From Kuschelorhynchus macadamiae (Eukaryota; Arthropoda; Insecta; Coleoptera; Curculionidae), in contig JAUTXW010000936.1 in NCBI GenBank assembly GCA_030620095.1, positions 310,001 to 374,000 of the forward strand: DNA of 64,000 bases, written 5' to 3'. Positions within the stretch are counted from its first letter, which is position 1. The number at the start of each line of letters is the position of its first letter. Position numbers and translations under genes: made by a program. Below, piece by piece: positions 50,493 to 61,115 of the stretch. The notes under the pieces were generated by a model. That model made no database searches, was not told the DNA's origin, and saw only the letters and a program-made list of their open reading frames with translations.

Positions 50493-51023
50493 TTATATTT
50501 ATTATTTTATCATTTATTATTTATTATTATATTGAGTTTTCTTATCACTTTGACAAAAATGCTTGTCAAAAGTAAGAACCATACCTGTAATGAATCAGGT
50601 GTTAACGTGCTTTTTACGAGGTTGTTATTTTATGACGGTAAGTTTATGCAAAAAAAGGTTGGAATGTTGTTTCTTTTTACCCTGTATGAATGTTTACCGT
50701 GTATACTTATAAAATCGGAGTTTTTCATAAAGCGCAGAGTTGTACCACTTATTAGTAAGTTATGTAGTAACTAAAACAGTGAGAGAAACCAGATTCAAGT
50801 TCTCTCCTTTTCCACAGATTCGGTTTAAAAGTAGTCAATTCGACATGACTCCGTACTTATTGACTTTCCCAGTATACTAATAATATTTTTATTCTTTCCG
50901 ATGTCGCCTATTATTAACCAAGGAAAGATCTTTCAAACAGCGAAAAAAAAATTTAAACCGTTCTGTTAATAAGAAAAATATCGAAGCTTGAACTTGACCT
51001 ATGTTTTTTAATATCCCATAATT
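50493..51023. other. Right arm of composite element and flank
   Basis: 50700-50872 is the right inverted end of the composite element. No gene recognised in the rest. Confidence 0.5.
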
Positions 51024-51545
51024 TTGGAACGAAGTTTATTAGATTCATTTAGAACTCACCCAAATATCAATTTGATTATGTCTGATGAGGCTTCATTCGA
51101 AATAGAGAGTCCCTGTAATAATGGGGTACCAACGGGACCCACCAAAAGTTGTGTTATTTCAAAAGAAAAAAATATATGGACTATTTTTTTGTCAACGAGC
51201 CAACAGTGACGGGTCAAACTACCTGAATGTGTTGAAGATCTTTTTTCCTCAGAACTCCGTCAAGATGACCATTTAAATTACCAACTGGATGACGCCCGTG
51301 AACATAATTCCCTTATAGCAAGAGATAGGAAAAGCTGGTTCCATTGAGGGCCACCTTATTCTCCAGATTTGACAGTTTCGGATTTTTTTTGTGGTGATAC
51401 GTCAAGGATAAGTGTTATAGTCGCGTTTCAGAAAATAACCAGGATCCTAAACGAAATATCTGAATTAATCCCCATTTTTTAAGCATTAACAGAAGAAATT
51501 AACGTAATTGCCTGCAATTGAATTCTCGTAATAGTACATATTTTT
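51024..51545 (+). pseudogene. Mariner-like transposase remnant
   Basis: The + strand reads LIMSDEASFEIESPCNN (first catalytic block), then after a break QLDDAREHNSLIARDRKSWF, a TGA, and GPPYSPDLTVSDFF followed by decayed sequence. Order and spacing match the DD36D/DD41D group of elements A, B and C, but several codons are lost and the WG of the FLWG end is changed. Termini were not found. Confidence 0.65.
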
Positions 51546-51889
51546 GACGCACCAATGATTGTATTATTGTGCCTCCGGTTTTGAACAAATTTAAAATTCA
51601 TGTCGAAGGAATTAATTAAAAATTAAAACACCACATAGCACTGATCTGCAATAGATATTAAGAACGAGAATCAAGCAACGCAGAACCATTGATTCTGAAA
51701 TTCTCTGTTATCTCATAAATCCGGACTCTATAAACCCTGAACAAGGTGATTGCTTTAAAACATCAAGTATTTATCTTATTAACTCTGAGTTAGAGAAACT
51801 TAAACTGAAACTTAGAACTGTTGTCTGTATTTATATGTACACACATGTTTAAACGTGTTTTCTGTGAATAAAAAAATCTCATCAAGTAA

Positions 51890-52010
51890 GTATAATTTAG
51901 GAAACGATGTGGGCTATGAAAATTCTGTTTACGGCATCGTCAGTTTCACAAAAAAAATAACTCAATGTCACGAAAACAGCAATCTGTAAATTTGACAATA
52001 AAAGCGGTAA
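51890..52010 (-). repeat. Fragment of an element-A type TIR
   Basis: GGCTATGAAAATTCTGTTTA followed by CGGCATCGTCAGTTTCACAA corresponds to a part of the long TIR of elements A and A2 (for example 7610-7650). It is only a piece, with no termini, and lies about 110 bp before Dg exon 3. Confidence 0.6.
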
Positions 52011-52123
52011 CTCACAAAAACAACGAAAATTAAATACATATTTATTTATTGAAAAATATTATATATACATAATGTTTTTCAATGTATTTCGACTTATAAT
52101 GATCTATTTTCCATTTATTTTAG

Positions 52124-52421
52124 AGTGCCTTTACATTAAAACCACAGTTAAAGAAAGACGACATCACGGACAGCTCTGTGTTACTAGCAGGTCCAGGCAA
52201 CATTCAGTCGCGGGCGTCTAAACAAGCATCATATCTCGAGTTGTTAGTGGGATGCGATAGTCGGTTGTGGGAAACCTCTGCTTCGTTTATCCATAACCTC
52301 AAACAACAAGCTAGAGATGGTACAATAGCAGAAGTTTTGACTCTGCCTCTAATTGGATGGAGAGTGAAAACTGAAACTAAGCCTTTGGCGAGAAGCAAGA
52401 GACAAGCTGTTGAAGATTATG
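52124..52421 (+). CDS. Dg: Dystroglycan, coding exon 3 (residues 188-287)
   Basis: This exon carries the rest of the S6-like domain. DSSVLLAGPGNIQ aligns with vertebrate DMSAFMAGPGNAK, LELLVGCDSRLW holds Cys231, the second cysteine of the conserved disulfide, and LTLPLIGWRVK aligns with LGYPVVGWHIA. RSKR at residues 277-280 is in the position of the vertebrate furin site (RVRR) that releases the N-terminal domain. Two AGs lie at the acceptor (52122-52123 and 52124-52125). Frame and phase favour the first. The donor GTAAGA follows at 52422. Phase in 0, phase out 1. Confidence 0.92.
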
Positions 52422-52824
52422 GTAAGACACCTTGTAATTTTTATTCATATTATTTTGGTTGTCGTTGGATTGGAAAAGGTATAGTATTTATTTATTATTT
52501 TAATCATTTGATACATACCTAATTAATTTTTGTTTTCCACTATTACGTAAACTCTCTTTTCTTGAGATACGCCATGAAAATTGATTCTAAAATAATTCTC
52601 AATTTAATAAAACAATGTGCATTGGGACTGTAAAATATTGTAAATGATTAACGCTTTCTTCATCAGACAATCTGCAGAACCTTCGGATCCCCCAATAGTT
52701 CGATGTTTATAAAATTGAACCAGATTCTTCCTAGGGTGGCCAAATTTTCGATTCATGGAACGGGACACTAACTGCTGAGAGCAGCAATGGGAGTTCAAAC
52801 TAACAATTGAGGGCCTTGGAATTG
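52422..52824. other. Intron 3, start
   Basis: Nothing recognised. The 64-codon minus frame at 52604-52798 has no similarity that I know. Confidence 0.4.
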
Positions 52825-53014
52825 AAGGGGTATAAGTGCAATTTTTTTATTTTCAGGGTTAAGTACAGATTGTAAAGTTATATTTTATTTGGTAAAGAAA
52901 GATATAAGTGATTTTCGACAAACTACTGCCATCTATCGGCACTTACAAAAAAGGTGTTAAAATAAATTACAGAAATCTTGCCATTGAAAAGATGCAAGCG
53001 CACTTATACCCCTT
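52825..53014. repeat. Small TIR repeat (MITE), 190 bp
   Basis: Perfect 15-bp inverted ends AAGGGGTATAAGTGC and GCACTTATACCCCTT. The flanks are ATTG and TAAT, so no clear target duplication. Non-coding. Confidence 0.7.
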
Positions 53015-53699
53015 TAATGCTAACATGTTCATGTGAATCATTTTTAAAACTTCCTTTAATTAACAAAAACGAAGGTTCAAGGTGTTATAGTTTCAGTATT
53101 AGTGATTATAAGTGAACTTACAATGGAAGGAAGCAGTAGTGATAAAGGTAATTTGTTATTTTCATTTTTCGATATAAAATTACTAAATGAGGAGACATTT
53201 CTGTAATATTGACTAAATGTCTACGAAAATAATGCGTTACTATGGCAATGAATAAAACGATTTGGAGTAATAATATAAAACATTTGCTAAAAAATAACTA
53301 ATAAAATCATAAAGTAGACCGCGTCTCTAGGGAAGAGCCGCAGTTTAACGTTTCCGTTCGTATTGTACCTAAAGTAGATCGCGGTGATCACGCTTTATTC
53401 AATTTTACCGGCGGTCTTTTATTTTATTCTTCGGAGGGGTGGCACGTGTGTGTGTGGTTGAAAATTAATTCATTTGAAACACAACTGGTAAACTAACAGT
53501 TTTGGTTGCCATATCAGTGAGATCTGGTCTCACTCTTAAAACTTTTTAGTGTGGGTTTTTGTCTTCTTTATTTAATTGATCGTCTTTGTTTGGTATCAGT
53601 CAAAAACTTAAAATGAAGGCTAACCTAATTTAAAGGCATACTTTCGAATTAAATTTTAAAAATTACAGCTTGTACATGAATGGTGCGTCTGTCGATGCC
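53015..53699. other. Unassigned intron sequence
   Basis: No gene or repeat end recognised. 53320-53460 is somewhat GC-richer. Confidence 0.3.
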
Positions 53700-54115
53700 A
53701 TAATTTTATATTTAACTTGATTGACTTGACTTGACTTGTTTATTTTATGGCTTTGCTGCAAGGCAATCTCCAGATTGCTCTTCGTCGGCGGCTTATTCAT
53801 AGCTGGGACAACCCTCCCAGATGATTTACACCTTATTCCAGTTTGAAGACGTTATCGATATGATGTTTGGATGGCGAGCTCTAAGCTCCCGGACACCCCG
53901 AATCTTTCAAATACCTCCTTATTTTCCCGCTTTTAACAACTAGGCCTGACACGTTCACAGCGTCTGCTCCCTTTCTTCTTTCCGAAATAAAACAGCAACA
54001 CCGAACACGTGGAATTACTTATGTTAATATACAGAGGTCTGCCTTCGACGAAACGAACCGCAAGACTCATCATAGGTGACAAATTTATAAATGACCAGTC
54101 ATTTGCCAACACCCA
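53700..54115 (+). repeat. Repeat family R, copy 2
   Basis: Starts after a short TTGACTTGAC repeat. It shares with copy 1 GGATGGCGAGCTCTA, CACCCCGAATCTTTCAAATA and ACACGTTCACAGCGT. It extends past the end of copy 1 into a stretch (53970-54070) that recurs inverted at 54473-54590. Confidence 0.7.
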
Positions 54116-54469
54116 CTAAGAAGTAAAATTTAAGATTTTGAAAAAAAATAACTCGAAAACTAAACATTGCCGAATTGATTTGACTTTAGATTCGTGATCA
54201 GCAATCCGAAATCTACACATAAGCCAAAAATCACGAAAACCGGGGAGGAAGAACTGTAGTAAAAAATTACCTGAAAATCTACTAATGTATGAAAAATTAT
54301 CAAAATCGGCGATGATAAGTGTATGTAAAGGATCACTCTTATTATTTTTAACTTGTATTGTGGACAGAACCAAGAATGATCTAGCAAATCGTATCTCAAA
54401 GGAATGGACCCTAACTAGCATAAAAGGAAGAAAAGAAATTTTACATAACCTCAACTGGGAGGAATTTCT

Positions 54470-55195
54470 ATGAAAAGATGTTATTCCAGTCTTCCGGTTC
54501 GTCTCGTCGAATGCAGACCTCTGTGTTGTAACATAAGTGGTGCCACGTGTTCGGTTTTGCTGCTTTATTTCTTGGGGGGGACCCGTTTGTGCGCAACGGG
54601 AGACTCGTTTGTGTCGCTCAGGTGGAAACTAACGACCCCGCTAGAAAGGGAGCATACGCTGTGAACGTGTGAGGCCTAGTTGTTCCTGCATTCTATCCCG
54701 TTCGTCTGCCGCAGTTCTACATAGAATATTAGCGTAACGGCTAACGCTACGTGGCTTAAAAGTTTTGTAAATACGGTGGGTCTCATTTATTTAATTGATC
54801 GGGGATAGCTTGAAAGAAAGGGTCATCTCGTGATATCAGTTAGTACTCTCAAGGGGCACCTAGTGGAAGCCTAGATGCATTTCAAAAATTTAAAGAGGAA
54901 TTAGCGTCTGCTCCCTTTCGTCTTTAAAGTATTGAAAGATTCGGGGTAATATTCGGGAGACCTATTTGCCAACTCGCTAAGAAGTAAAATAAGTTTTTGA
55001 AAAAAAATACTCCTACGTTGCCGATAACGTGCCTCCAAACTGGACCAAGGTGCAGGGTCGACTCAAAATCGAGTAAAGGTCGCCGATTTAACGACTATTC
55101 TGAGCCCCGGATGAGGGCAATCTGGCGACTGCCTCGTAGCAAAGCCAATAAGTCCTGTTATGTAACAGGCTAAATGAGGAATGAAGAAAAGATGT
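54470..55195 (-). repeat. Repeat family R, copy 3 (inverted)
   Basis: Reverse orientation relative to copies 1 and 2. Ends with GTCCTGTTATGTAACAGGCT at about 55153-55172, the same hairpin as copy 1. Copies 2 and 3 face each other and could fold together. Confidence 0.7.
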
Positions 55196-55546
55196 TATTT
55201 GAGAAAAGCAGATCTCTTCTTTATTGAATATTGATACAAATGCACTGAAAAATTAATGTTTGAGACATTCTATACCAGAATTTATGTAAAATCGAATCAT
55301 GAAGTGGTTTTTAGAAATTTCAGTTCAGGACACCTAAGAAAGAACAACAATCAACTATCGACTGATAGAAAAAATGTTCTCACCTTGCTTGGAGCATGGA
55401 GCAAGAAAGATCCATGCATTTGGATAATTTAGAAAAACCTGGGATTCCAGGATGGATAATGCCGGTGTTCCATTTAAGCTATTTTTTTGGCCTGGGCATT
55501 GAACCGCAGTCTAGGATAATCTCGGCCTCACCAGGACGCTAGGCAA

Positions 55547-55869
55547 CAGTGTTGCCAGAACATTTTGATAAACTGTAATAGATAAGTGTTCGAAAAGGTA
55601 ATAGATTTTGAAAAAAGGTAATGAATTCTTATTGAAGATTATGTCAGTAGAACACTGGGCTTTAAAAAGAAAAGAAAAAGCTTGCGTTTATTCCATATAT
55701 GGTGATTTCGTCATTCAGCCATTCTCTTAAACGATTTTTTTTGCTCATTAAGGTCTTTTATTTCGAGCCTTACATTAATTGGTAATAGGTTTCATCAGAA
55801 GGTAAAAAAGTAATAAATCTCTCCAAAAGGTAACAGATCTGTTACAATTGTAATAACCTGGCAACACTG
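55547..55869. mobile_element. hAT-type MITE, 323 bp
   Basis: Ends CAGTGTTGCCAG and CTGGCAACACTG form a perfect 12-bp inverted repeat. The flanks CTAGGCAA (55539-55546) and TTAGGCAA (55870-55877) match at seven of eight bases, as expected of an aged 8-bp duplication. Interior has repeated AAAGGTAATAGAT-like motifs, probable binding sites. Confidence 0.85.
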
Positions 55870-55877
55870 TTAGGCAA

Positions 55878-56354
55878 CCTTTCTTGGTGTCTAAAAATTA
55901 GAGTCTTTAGTGGAATTATATTTAAGATAGCAATAGACTTACTTAAGGGCAATATCAGTCTGTGTAGTTTAGAAAGGACCTTTTAACTTCTTTCATAGTT
56001 GTCTGCACTGTAGCAATTTCTGCAAATATTTTAGATAATCTCTATATTATTTAAATTTTTAGCAAGGTATTCTAAGAACAAATTCATAATTAATGGCAAA
56101 ATCATTGGCTTCAATGTTATCTTTCCGAATCAACCAGTTAGTTCAACTGACTGCTGCCTCTTTGAAGCAAACCATCCTAGTGATTTCCCTCATATCCGAT
56201 ACCAGTATAGTTATTCCAGAAGTATTCTATGTGATTATGTTAATTAATTGTTTTAATTTTTATTATACTGAGTGTTGATTCTAACATTTTTCAATTTCAA
56301 ATTTTTTTTTGATGTTGCTAGATTATAAGACATAAATGTGAATGAAAGTAAATA
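55878..56354. other. Unassigned intron sequence
   Basis: No gene or repeat end recognised. Confidence 0.3.
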
Positions 56355-57115
56355 AGTAATAAGGGCTCTTGTAAAGAATTTTACCCAAGGAATTTAACAA
56401 ATTTAAAATATACATTTGAAAGATTACCTTTTTTTAATAATTCCTATACACAAAAATTTATGAATGAGACACTTTTTCAAATTATATCCAAAAAAACTAA
56501 GGTTTCGGAAGGTTGCACTTAGCTTGTGTTTGGTGTATCGCTAAAAACATATTTTTCACAAACTTAATTTATGAACTACGTAAAAGACTGATTATATTAT
56601 AATGCTTTATAACACCAAAATTATTTTTTCTAACTGAAAGTTAGAAGTAATTATTATATTAGACATTATTAAACGTTTTTAAACATAATTACAGCTGCTA
56701 AATAAAGAGAGAGCGGGAGTGTGGTCTGTTGGATGGAAATCCAGTGTTCTGGGGATGCTACGTTGCCAAGTTTATTTTATATATCTATATAAATTTTATA
56801 AGAAAAACAAAATGCATTTGTGGGTTGTGGATCGGTACCAGCAGGAGCGCGAAGGCACTAGGTGGATTGGTACCGGGTTAGCACCAGGTTAGGCGCCGTA
56901 GGCGTTATCGTTAAAGCCCTAAAAGACGAACAACATGCAGGGCCCTCTGGGCCGATGCCGAATGTTATTGTCGATTAGTGTTGACCGCACTAGGTAGATT
57001 GGTACCAGGTTAGGCGCCGTAGGCATCATCATTAAAGCTTTAACATAAAAGGCAAACGACAGCGAAGTGCATCATTGGCGAAAGTCTAATATTTGGGATC
57101 GGCACAGGGATCCAA

Positions 57116-57349
57116 ATGCGTTACTGTCGGGAGACAAACATTAAAAATTTAAATCAATACAATAATGTAAGTTTGGCAACAATGCGAGATAGCCTTTCTT
57201 CAAATTGTCATATTAAGGAATATGGCTTACTGGAATACAGTGAAAATATCGAATTTCTTTTTGGTTTTTTTAATAGAAAAAGTGATTCATCTATTTCTTT
57301 TATTTTCTTAAAACAGTTAAATGAAGGTAGATTTTCTATTTTAGATTAA
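57116..57349 (+). CDS. Small unknown frame in dimer unit 1
   Basis: A 77-codon frame with NQYNNVSLATMRDSLSSN and FLFGFFNRKSDSSISFIFLK. I do not recognise it. Its counterpart in the second unit keeps the same frame and most residues, which suggests coding, but with two recent copies this could be simple lack of time to diverge. Stop TAA after SILD. No signal peptide or clear domain. Confidence 0.35.
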   Translation: MRYCRETNIKNLNQYNNVSLATMRDSLSSNCHIKEYGLLEYSENIEFLFGFFNRKSDSSISFIFLKQLNEGRFSILD

Positions 57350-57965
57350 AAAATTATCAAATTCCGTGGGTTGGCTCTTGTAAAGAATTTTACCCATGGA
57401 ATTTAACAAATTTAAAATATACATTTGAAAGATTACCTTTTTTTAATAATTCCTATACACAAAAATTTATGGATGAGGCACTTTTTCAAATTATATCCAA
57501 AAAAGACTAAGGTTTCGGAAGGTTGCACTGAACTTGTTTTTGGCGTATCGCTAAAAACATATTTTTCACAAACTTAATTTATGAACTACGTAAAAGACTG
57601 ATTATATTATAATGCTTTATAACACAAAAATGATTATTTCTAACTAAAAATTAGAAGTTATTATTATATTAGACATTATTAAACGTTTTTAAACATAATT
57701 ACAGCTGCTAAATAAAAGAGAGAGCGGAGTGTCGTCTGTTGGACGGAAATCCAGTGTGCTGGGGATGCTACGTTGCCAAGATTATTTTATATATGATCTT
57801 TATAAATTATATAGGAAAAACAAAATGCATTTGTGGGTTGTGGATCGGTACTATCAGGAGCGCGAAGGCACTAGGTGGATTGGTACCGGGTTAGCACCAG
57901 GTTAGGCGCCGTAGGCGTTATCGTTAAAGCCCTAAAAGACGAACAAAGCGCAACATCTAACAGGG

Positions 57966-57986
57966 CATCGGCCCAGAGGGCCGATG
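57966..57986. repeat. Perfect hairpin in dimer unit 2
   Basis: CATCGGCCC-AGA-GGGCCGATG: 9-bp stem and 3-nt loop. In unit 1 only the right half and part of the left are kept (about 56940-56957). Confidence 0.85.
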
Positions 57987-58198
57987 TCGAATGTTAGGCT
58001 TCCGCCAGTGATGCACTCGCCTGTTGATTAGTGTTGACCGCACTAGGTAGACTGGTACCGGGTTAGCACCAGGTTAGGCGCCGTAGGCATCATCATTAAA
58101 GCCCTAATATAAAAGACGAACGACAGCGAAGTGCATCACTGGCGAAAGTCTAATATTTGGGCACAGGAATCCACATGCGTTACTAACGGGAGACAAAC

Positions 58199-58408
58199 AT
58201 GAAAAATGTAATACAATACAATAATGTAAGTTTGGCAACAATGCAAGATAGCCTTTCTTCAAATTGTCATATTAAGGAATATAAAGCGTTGGAACACAGT
58301 GAAAATATCGAATTTCTTTTTGGTTTTTTTAATAGAAAAAGTGGTTCATCCATTTCTTTTATTTTCTTAAAACAATTAAATGAAGGTAAACTTTCTATTT
58401 TATATTAA
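58199..58408 (+). CDS. Small unknown frame in dimer unit 2
   Basis: A 69-codon frame starting MKNVIQYNNVSLATMQDSLS. It matches the unit 1 frame from NQYNN onward, with differences at about ten residues and no indel. Many of the differences change the amino acid, so selection is not evident. It could be the end of a larger lost frame. Confidence 0.35.
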   Translation: MKNVIQYNNVSLATMQDSLSSNCHIKEYKALEHSENIEFLFGFFNRKSGSSISFIFLKQLNEGKLSILY

Positions 58409-58988
58409 AAAATTATCAAATTCCGTGGGTTTAATTGTTTACAAGACCCCGTGGGTTTAATTGTTTACAAGACCCAGTAATAAGGTTGTAAAATAAATTT
58501 ATTGAGACAGGACTACAAGTTCTGGTACGATTTAATACATCTCGATTTTTGACCCTTTTTTAAAATTAACTAAATTTGGCAACAATGTATATAATTTTGT
58601 TTCTGTATTTTGTCAAAAACTTCATAACTCACAGCTTGCCTTGGAAATGTAGTGACATGTCTGAAGTTTATTGGTTATTTATGGAAAGTTTTGTGATTTT
58701 TTTCATAATGAAAAAAGTTCTTCATTCAGCCTTTTTATGCTTAATATAGTAAATTTAAGGTAAGCTTCGAAACAAAAGCAAAAAAAGGTAAAAAATCAAG
58801 ATGTATCAAATCCGAGATTAAATCATACCAGACCCAGACTGCATATTGTAATAACTGTCACAGGTGAATAATGAAGGAAATTTTTTAAATAGGACATTAA
58901 TACAAGGCAAATTAGGTACAGAAAAAAAATCCCTATTGTTAAATACTAATCAGATAGGCTGGAATGGTAACGTTTTGTTGAATTTCAG

Positions 58989-59242
58989 GAAGTGGAGATT
59001 ATGACGATGACTACTATGATTACGAAGAATATAATGATGAGGATGATCTGGGGGATGTGGAAACTAACCCACCGACTTCTAAAAAACCAGTTACTCAACC
59101 AACTACAAGTACTACAACAAAAAGTCCTACTGCTATTTTGACCAAATCATCTACCACTGCAGTACCAACATCAACTCATCCACATCGTCATCATCATGGA
59201 GAAAACAAACCAAGCGAAGAATATAATCCTGATGATTTTTCA
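58989..59242 (+). CDS. Dg: Dystroglycan, coding exon 4 (residues 287-371)
   Basis: Starts with a run rich in Asp, Glu and Tyr (GDYDDDYYDYEEYNDED), then a Thr/Ser/Pro-rich mucin-like stretch (PTTSTTTKSPTAILTKSSTT) and a His-rich patch (HPHRHHH). In alpha-dystroglycan the mucin-like region carries the O-glycans that bind laminin. Acceptor ATTTCAG ends at 58988, donor GTATGT starts at 59243. Phase 1 in, phase 0 out. Assignment rests on reading-frame continuity with exon 3 and on composition. Confidence 0.85.
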
Positions 59243-59768
59243 GTATGTATACATTACATTCAGTTTTAAAAAATACTATACAATTTAAAAGCAGATTCTC
59301 ATTAAAGAATATAAATAGGTTATAAAATTTTATATATATTCCATGGTGCAGCATGTCATTTGTAAATTATGAAATATCAGAGTGATAATTTTGTTTCAGA
59401 GATGATGAAAGTTGCTAACTTTAACTTTTAATGTAAGAAAATATACTTGCAAATTTACTTTAACATTGTTATTTTAATTTTTTTTAAGTAATTCTATAAT
59501 TTTTTTTTCAGAACTTTACACATAACACTACAATGTGTCTTTAAAAGACAAAAAACAGTTTAACTCGCACTTTATTTAGAATTTGCCCCTGAGATGTCTT
59601 ATATTGTAAGATTGTAAGGCCTATAGTTTCTCTTTTTCTGCAACATATTTTCTATAGACAGTTTTTATTTAAATATTGCCTCTCTTTAATCTACAACTGG
59701 TGGATTTATCTATCTAGATTTGGGTTATTTTTATTACTACATATTTTAGTTGCCTTTTATTGTTGCAG
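59243..59768. other. Dg: Dg intron 4
   Basis: A short intron (526 bp), the only visible Dg intron free of recognisable mobile elements. GTATGT donor and TTGTTGCAG acceptor. Confidence 0.8.
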
Positions 59769-60096
59769 GTAATAGAAGAAGAAGTTCCACTTCTCCCTGA
59801 GGAAACTAAATCCGTTACTGAACCCTCGGTACCCACGACAACACTAGGGCATGTGGCCAAAGATCCTGGCCCAACTAAGATAAATATTCCAAAACCAGAT
59901 GAAGCTCTTAATTATGATGCAGAATATGATTATGATGCTTATGATGATGATGATGATGACACCGAAGAGGATCCAGTTGAGAGTGAGACTATAGTTCCCG
60001 ATTTGTCTAAGAAAACTGTTAAACCTGTGTTTGAGAGTCCTATTGAAACAAATACGGCAACTAATGTGCAAGTTCCTAATAAGTTTTTGGAAGAGA
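59769..60096 (+). CDS. Dg: Dystroglycan, coding exon 5 (residues 372-480)
   Basis: Continues the low-complexity region: a Glu-rich start (VIEEEVPLLPEETK), a Thr/Pro-rich middle, then a tyrosine- and aspartate-rich block (AEYDYDAYDDDDDDTEEDP). GTAAGT donor at 60097, phase 0 in, phase 1 out. Exons 4 and 5 together are 582 nt and run from phase 1 to phase 1, so skipping both keeps the frame, whereas skipping only one does not. The remaining exons (second cadherin-like domain, SEA-like domain, transmembrane and cytoplasmic parts) are outside the window. Confidence 0.85.
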
Positions 60097-60879
60097 GTAA
60101 GTTGCTTTTAGTTCTATGGAGTAACTAATTCTTTATCTGGTTATCTCATTTTAATCTCAATAAATATATAAAATTGGTTTGGTTATTTTTTGTATTTTTT
60201 AGCCATCTTTGTGTTTGTAATACAATATTACACTATATATTTATATATTTTCAATTTTAAGGTACCTTTTTTATCTGCTTTACAAAAACAAATAGAAATA
60301 ATCTAGACATTTTAGTTTTTTTATAGGATATTATTTCACTTCACTTACCCTTTCTTAAATATTAATTATTTTGGGATTTTTTTTACCAAACCCAAATCTA
60401 TGTAAAGTTTTAATATTATTTAGTCAACATGTGGTTCTTTAATTTAGCTACATAGGATCACCCAGTTTTATACAGTGTTCTAAAAATTAACTACAATTCA
60501 GATTTTATAAATTTGATGAAAAGTGGCTTTTTTTAGTGTATATTATTAAAGCCTTGACTAAAGTGGACAAATTCAATTTTTTTCATATAAGATTTTTCTA
60601 TACCTGTTTTTAACTGCTTTGGATTTTATGAATAATTATTACCATTAATATTTGATAAATAGGCATTAAAGATGTCAGTGTATAAGCGATTTTATAAATA
60701 ATATTTATATTTAAGAAATAGACATTAAATATCTAAAACGCTAAGACCTTTATGATGTTACCACAGTTAATGCCAAAAGATGTTCTTTTAATATAAATTG
60801 TGGTTCTGGAAAGAACCAATTTTGTCAGTAAATTTAAACTTTTGGAATTCTCAACTAATACTTTAGATGTTTAAAATGC
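60097..60879. other. Dg intron 5, start
   Basis: AT-rich, without recognisable gene or repeat end. Confidence 0.4.
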
Positions 60880-60887
60880 TGACCATT

Positions 60888-61115
60888 TACATGTAAGCAA
60901 TCGGTAATACATACATGACAGGTAGTAGCTCTTGAATTTCTGAGGAATCAAGTGGTTTAAAAGGGAGCCCTATACAATTTTCTAGATCTTCTTTTGAATT
61001 TAGTGGGTGTTCTATAAACATTTCTTTAATCCTACCTCACAGACAAAAGTCTAATGGAGTAAGATCTGGGGATCGTGGTGGCCAACTCCATTGTCCTTTA
61101 CGTCTTATCCACCGA
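60888..61115 (-). pseudogene. Transposase C-terminal fragment (long-TIR group)
   Basis: The minus strand reads WPPRSPDLTPLDFCL, a TGA in place of W, then RIKEMFIEHPLNSKEDLENC to a stop. This is the third catalytic block and C-terminus of the same transposase group as elements A2, B and C. Everything upstream is missing. Confidence 0.75.

Larger units (their letters stand above)
46454..50872 (+). mobile_element. Composite Tc1/mariner-type element with nested insertions
   Basis: Ends CTGAGAAAGTCAATAAGTAC and the complement of GTACTTATTGACTTTCCCAG, each flanked by TA (46452-46453, 50873-50874). Inverted similarity extends about 170 bp (shared GTCAAATTGACTACTTTT, TTACAACATAAC). Its own gene is probably the transposase remnant at 50079-50492. 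Inside are a Tc1 fragment, a MITE, a foldback and a hAT element with a further repeat in it. Confidence 0.8.
56364..58475 (+). mobile_element. Unclassified dimeric TIR element with 9-bp duplication
   Basis: AGTAATAAG flanks both sides (56355-56363, 58476-58484). The left end GGCTCTTGTAAAG pairs with the complement of the right end, GGGTCTTGTAAAC. The insert consists of two tandem units, 56364-57372 and 57373-58475, about 90 percent alike by eye. Each unit has a 5' AT-rich part, a GC-rich part with internal repeats of TAGGCGCCGTAGGC, and a short open frame near its end. A 26-bp motif (CCGTGGGTTTAATTG...) is doubled at the right end. A 9-bp duplication would suit a Mutator-like element, but nothing else supports that. 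Confidence 0.7.

Noticed and set aside
46454..50872. A Polinton/Maverick element
   Set aside because: No DNA polymerase B, integrase, ATPase or capsid genes were found, and the ends belong to a Tc1/mariner-type element with TA duplication.
56364..58475. Calling the dimeric element a Helitron
   Set aside because: It has hairpins, but it also has TIRs and a 9-bp flanking duplication, which Helitrons lack. No Rep/helicase sequence is present.
59844..60071. Minus-strand frame with Ile-rich run
   Set aside because: It is the reverse reading of the Asp-rich repeat in Dg exon 5.
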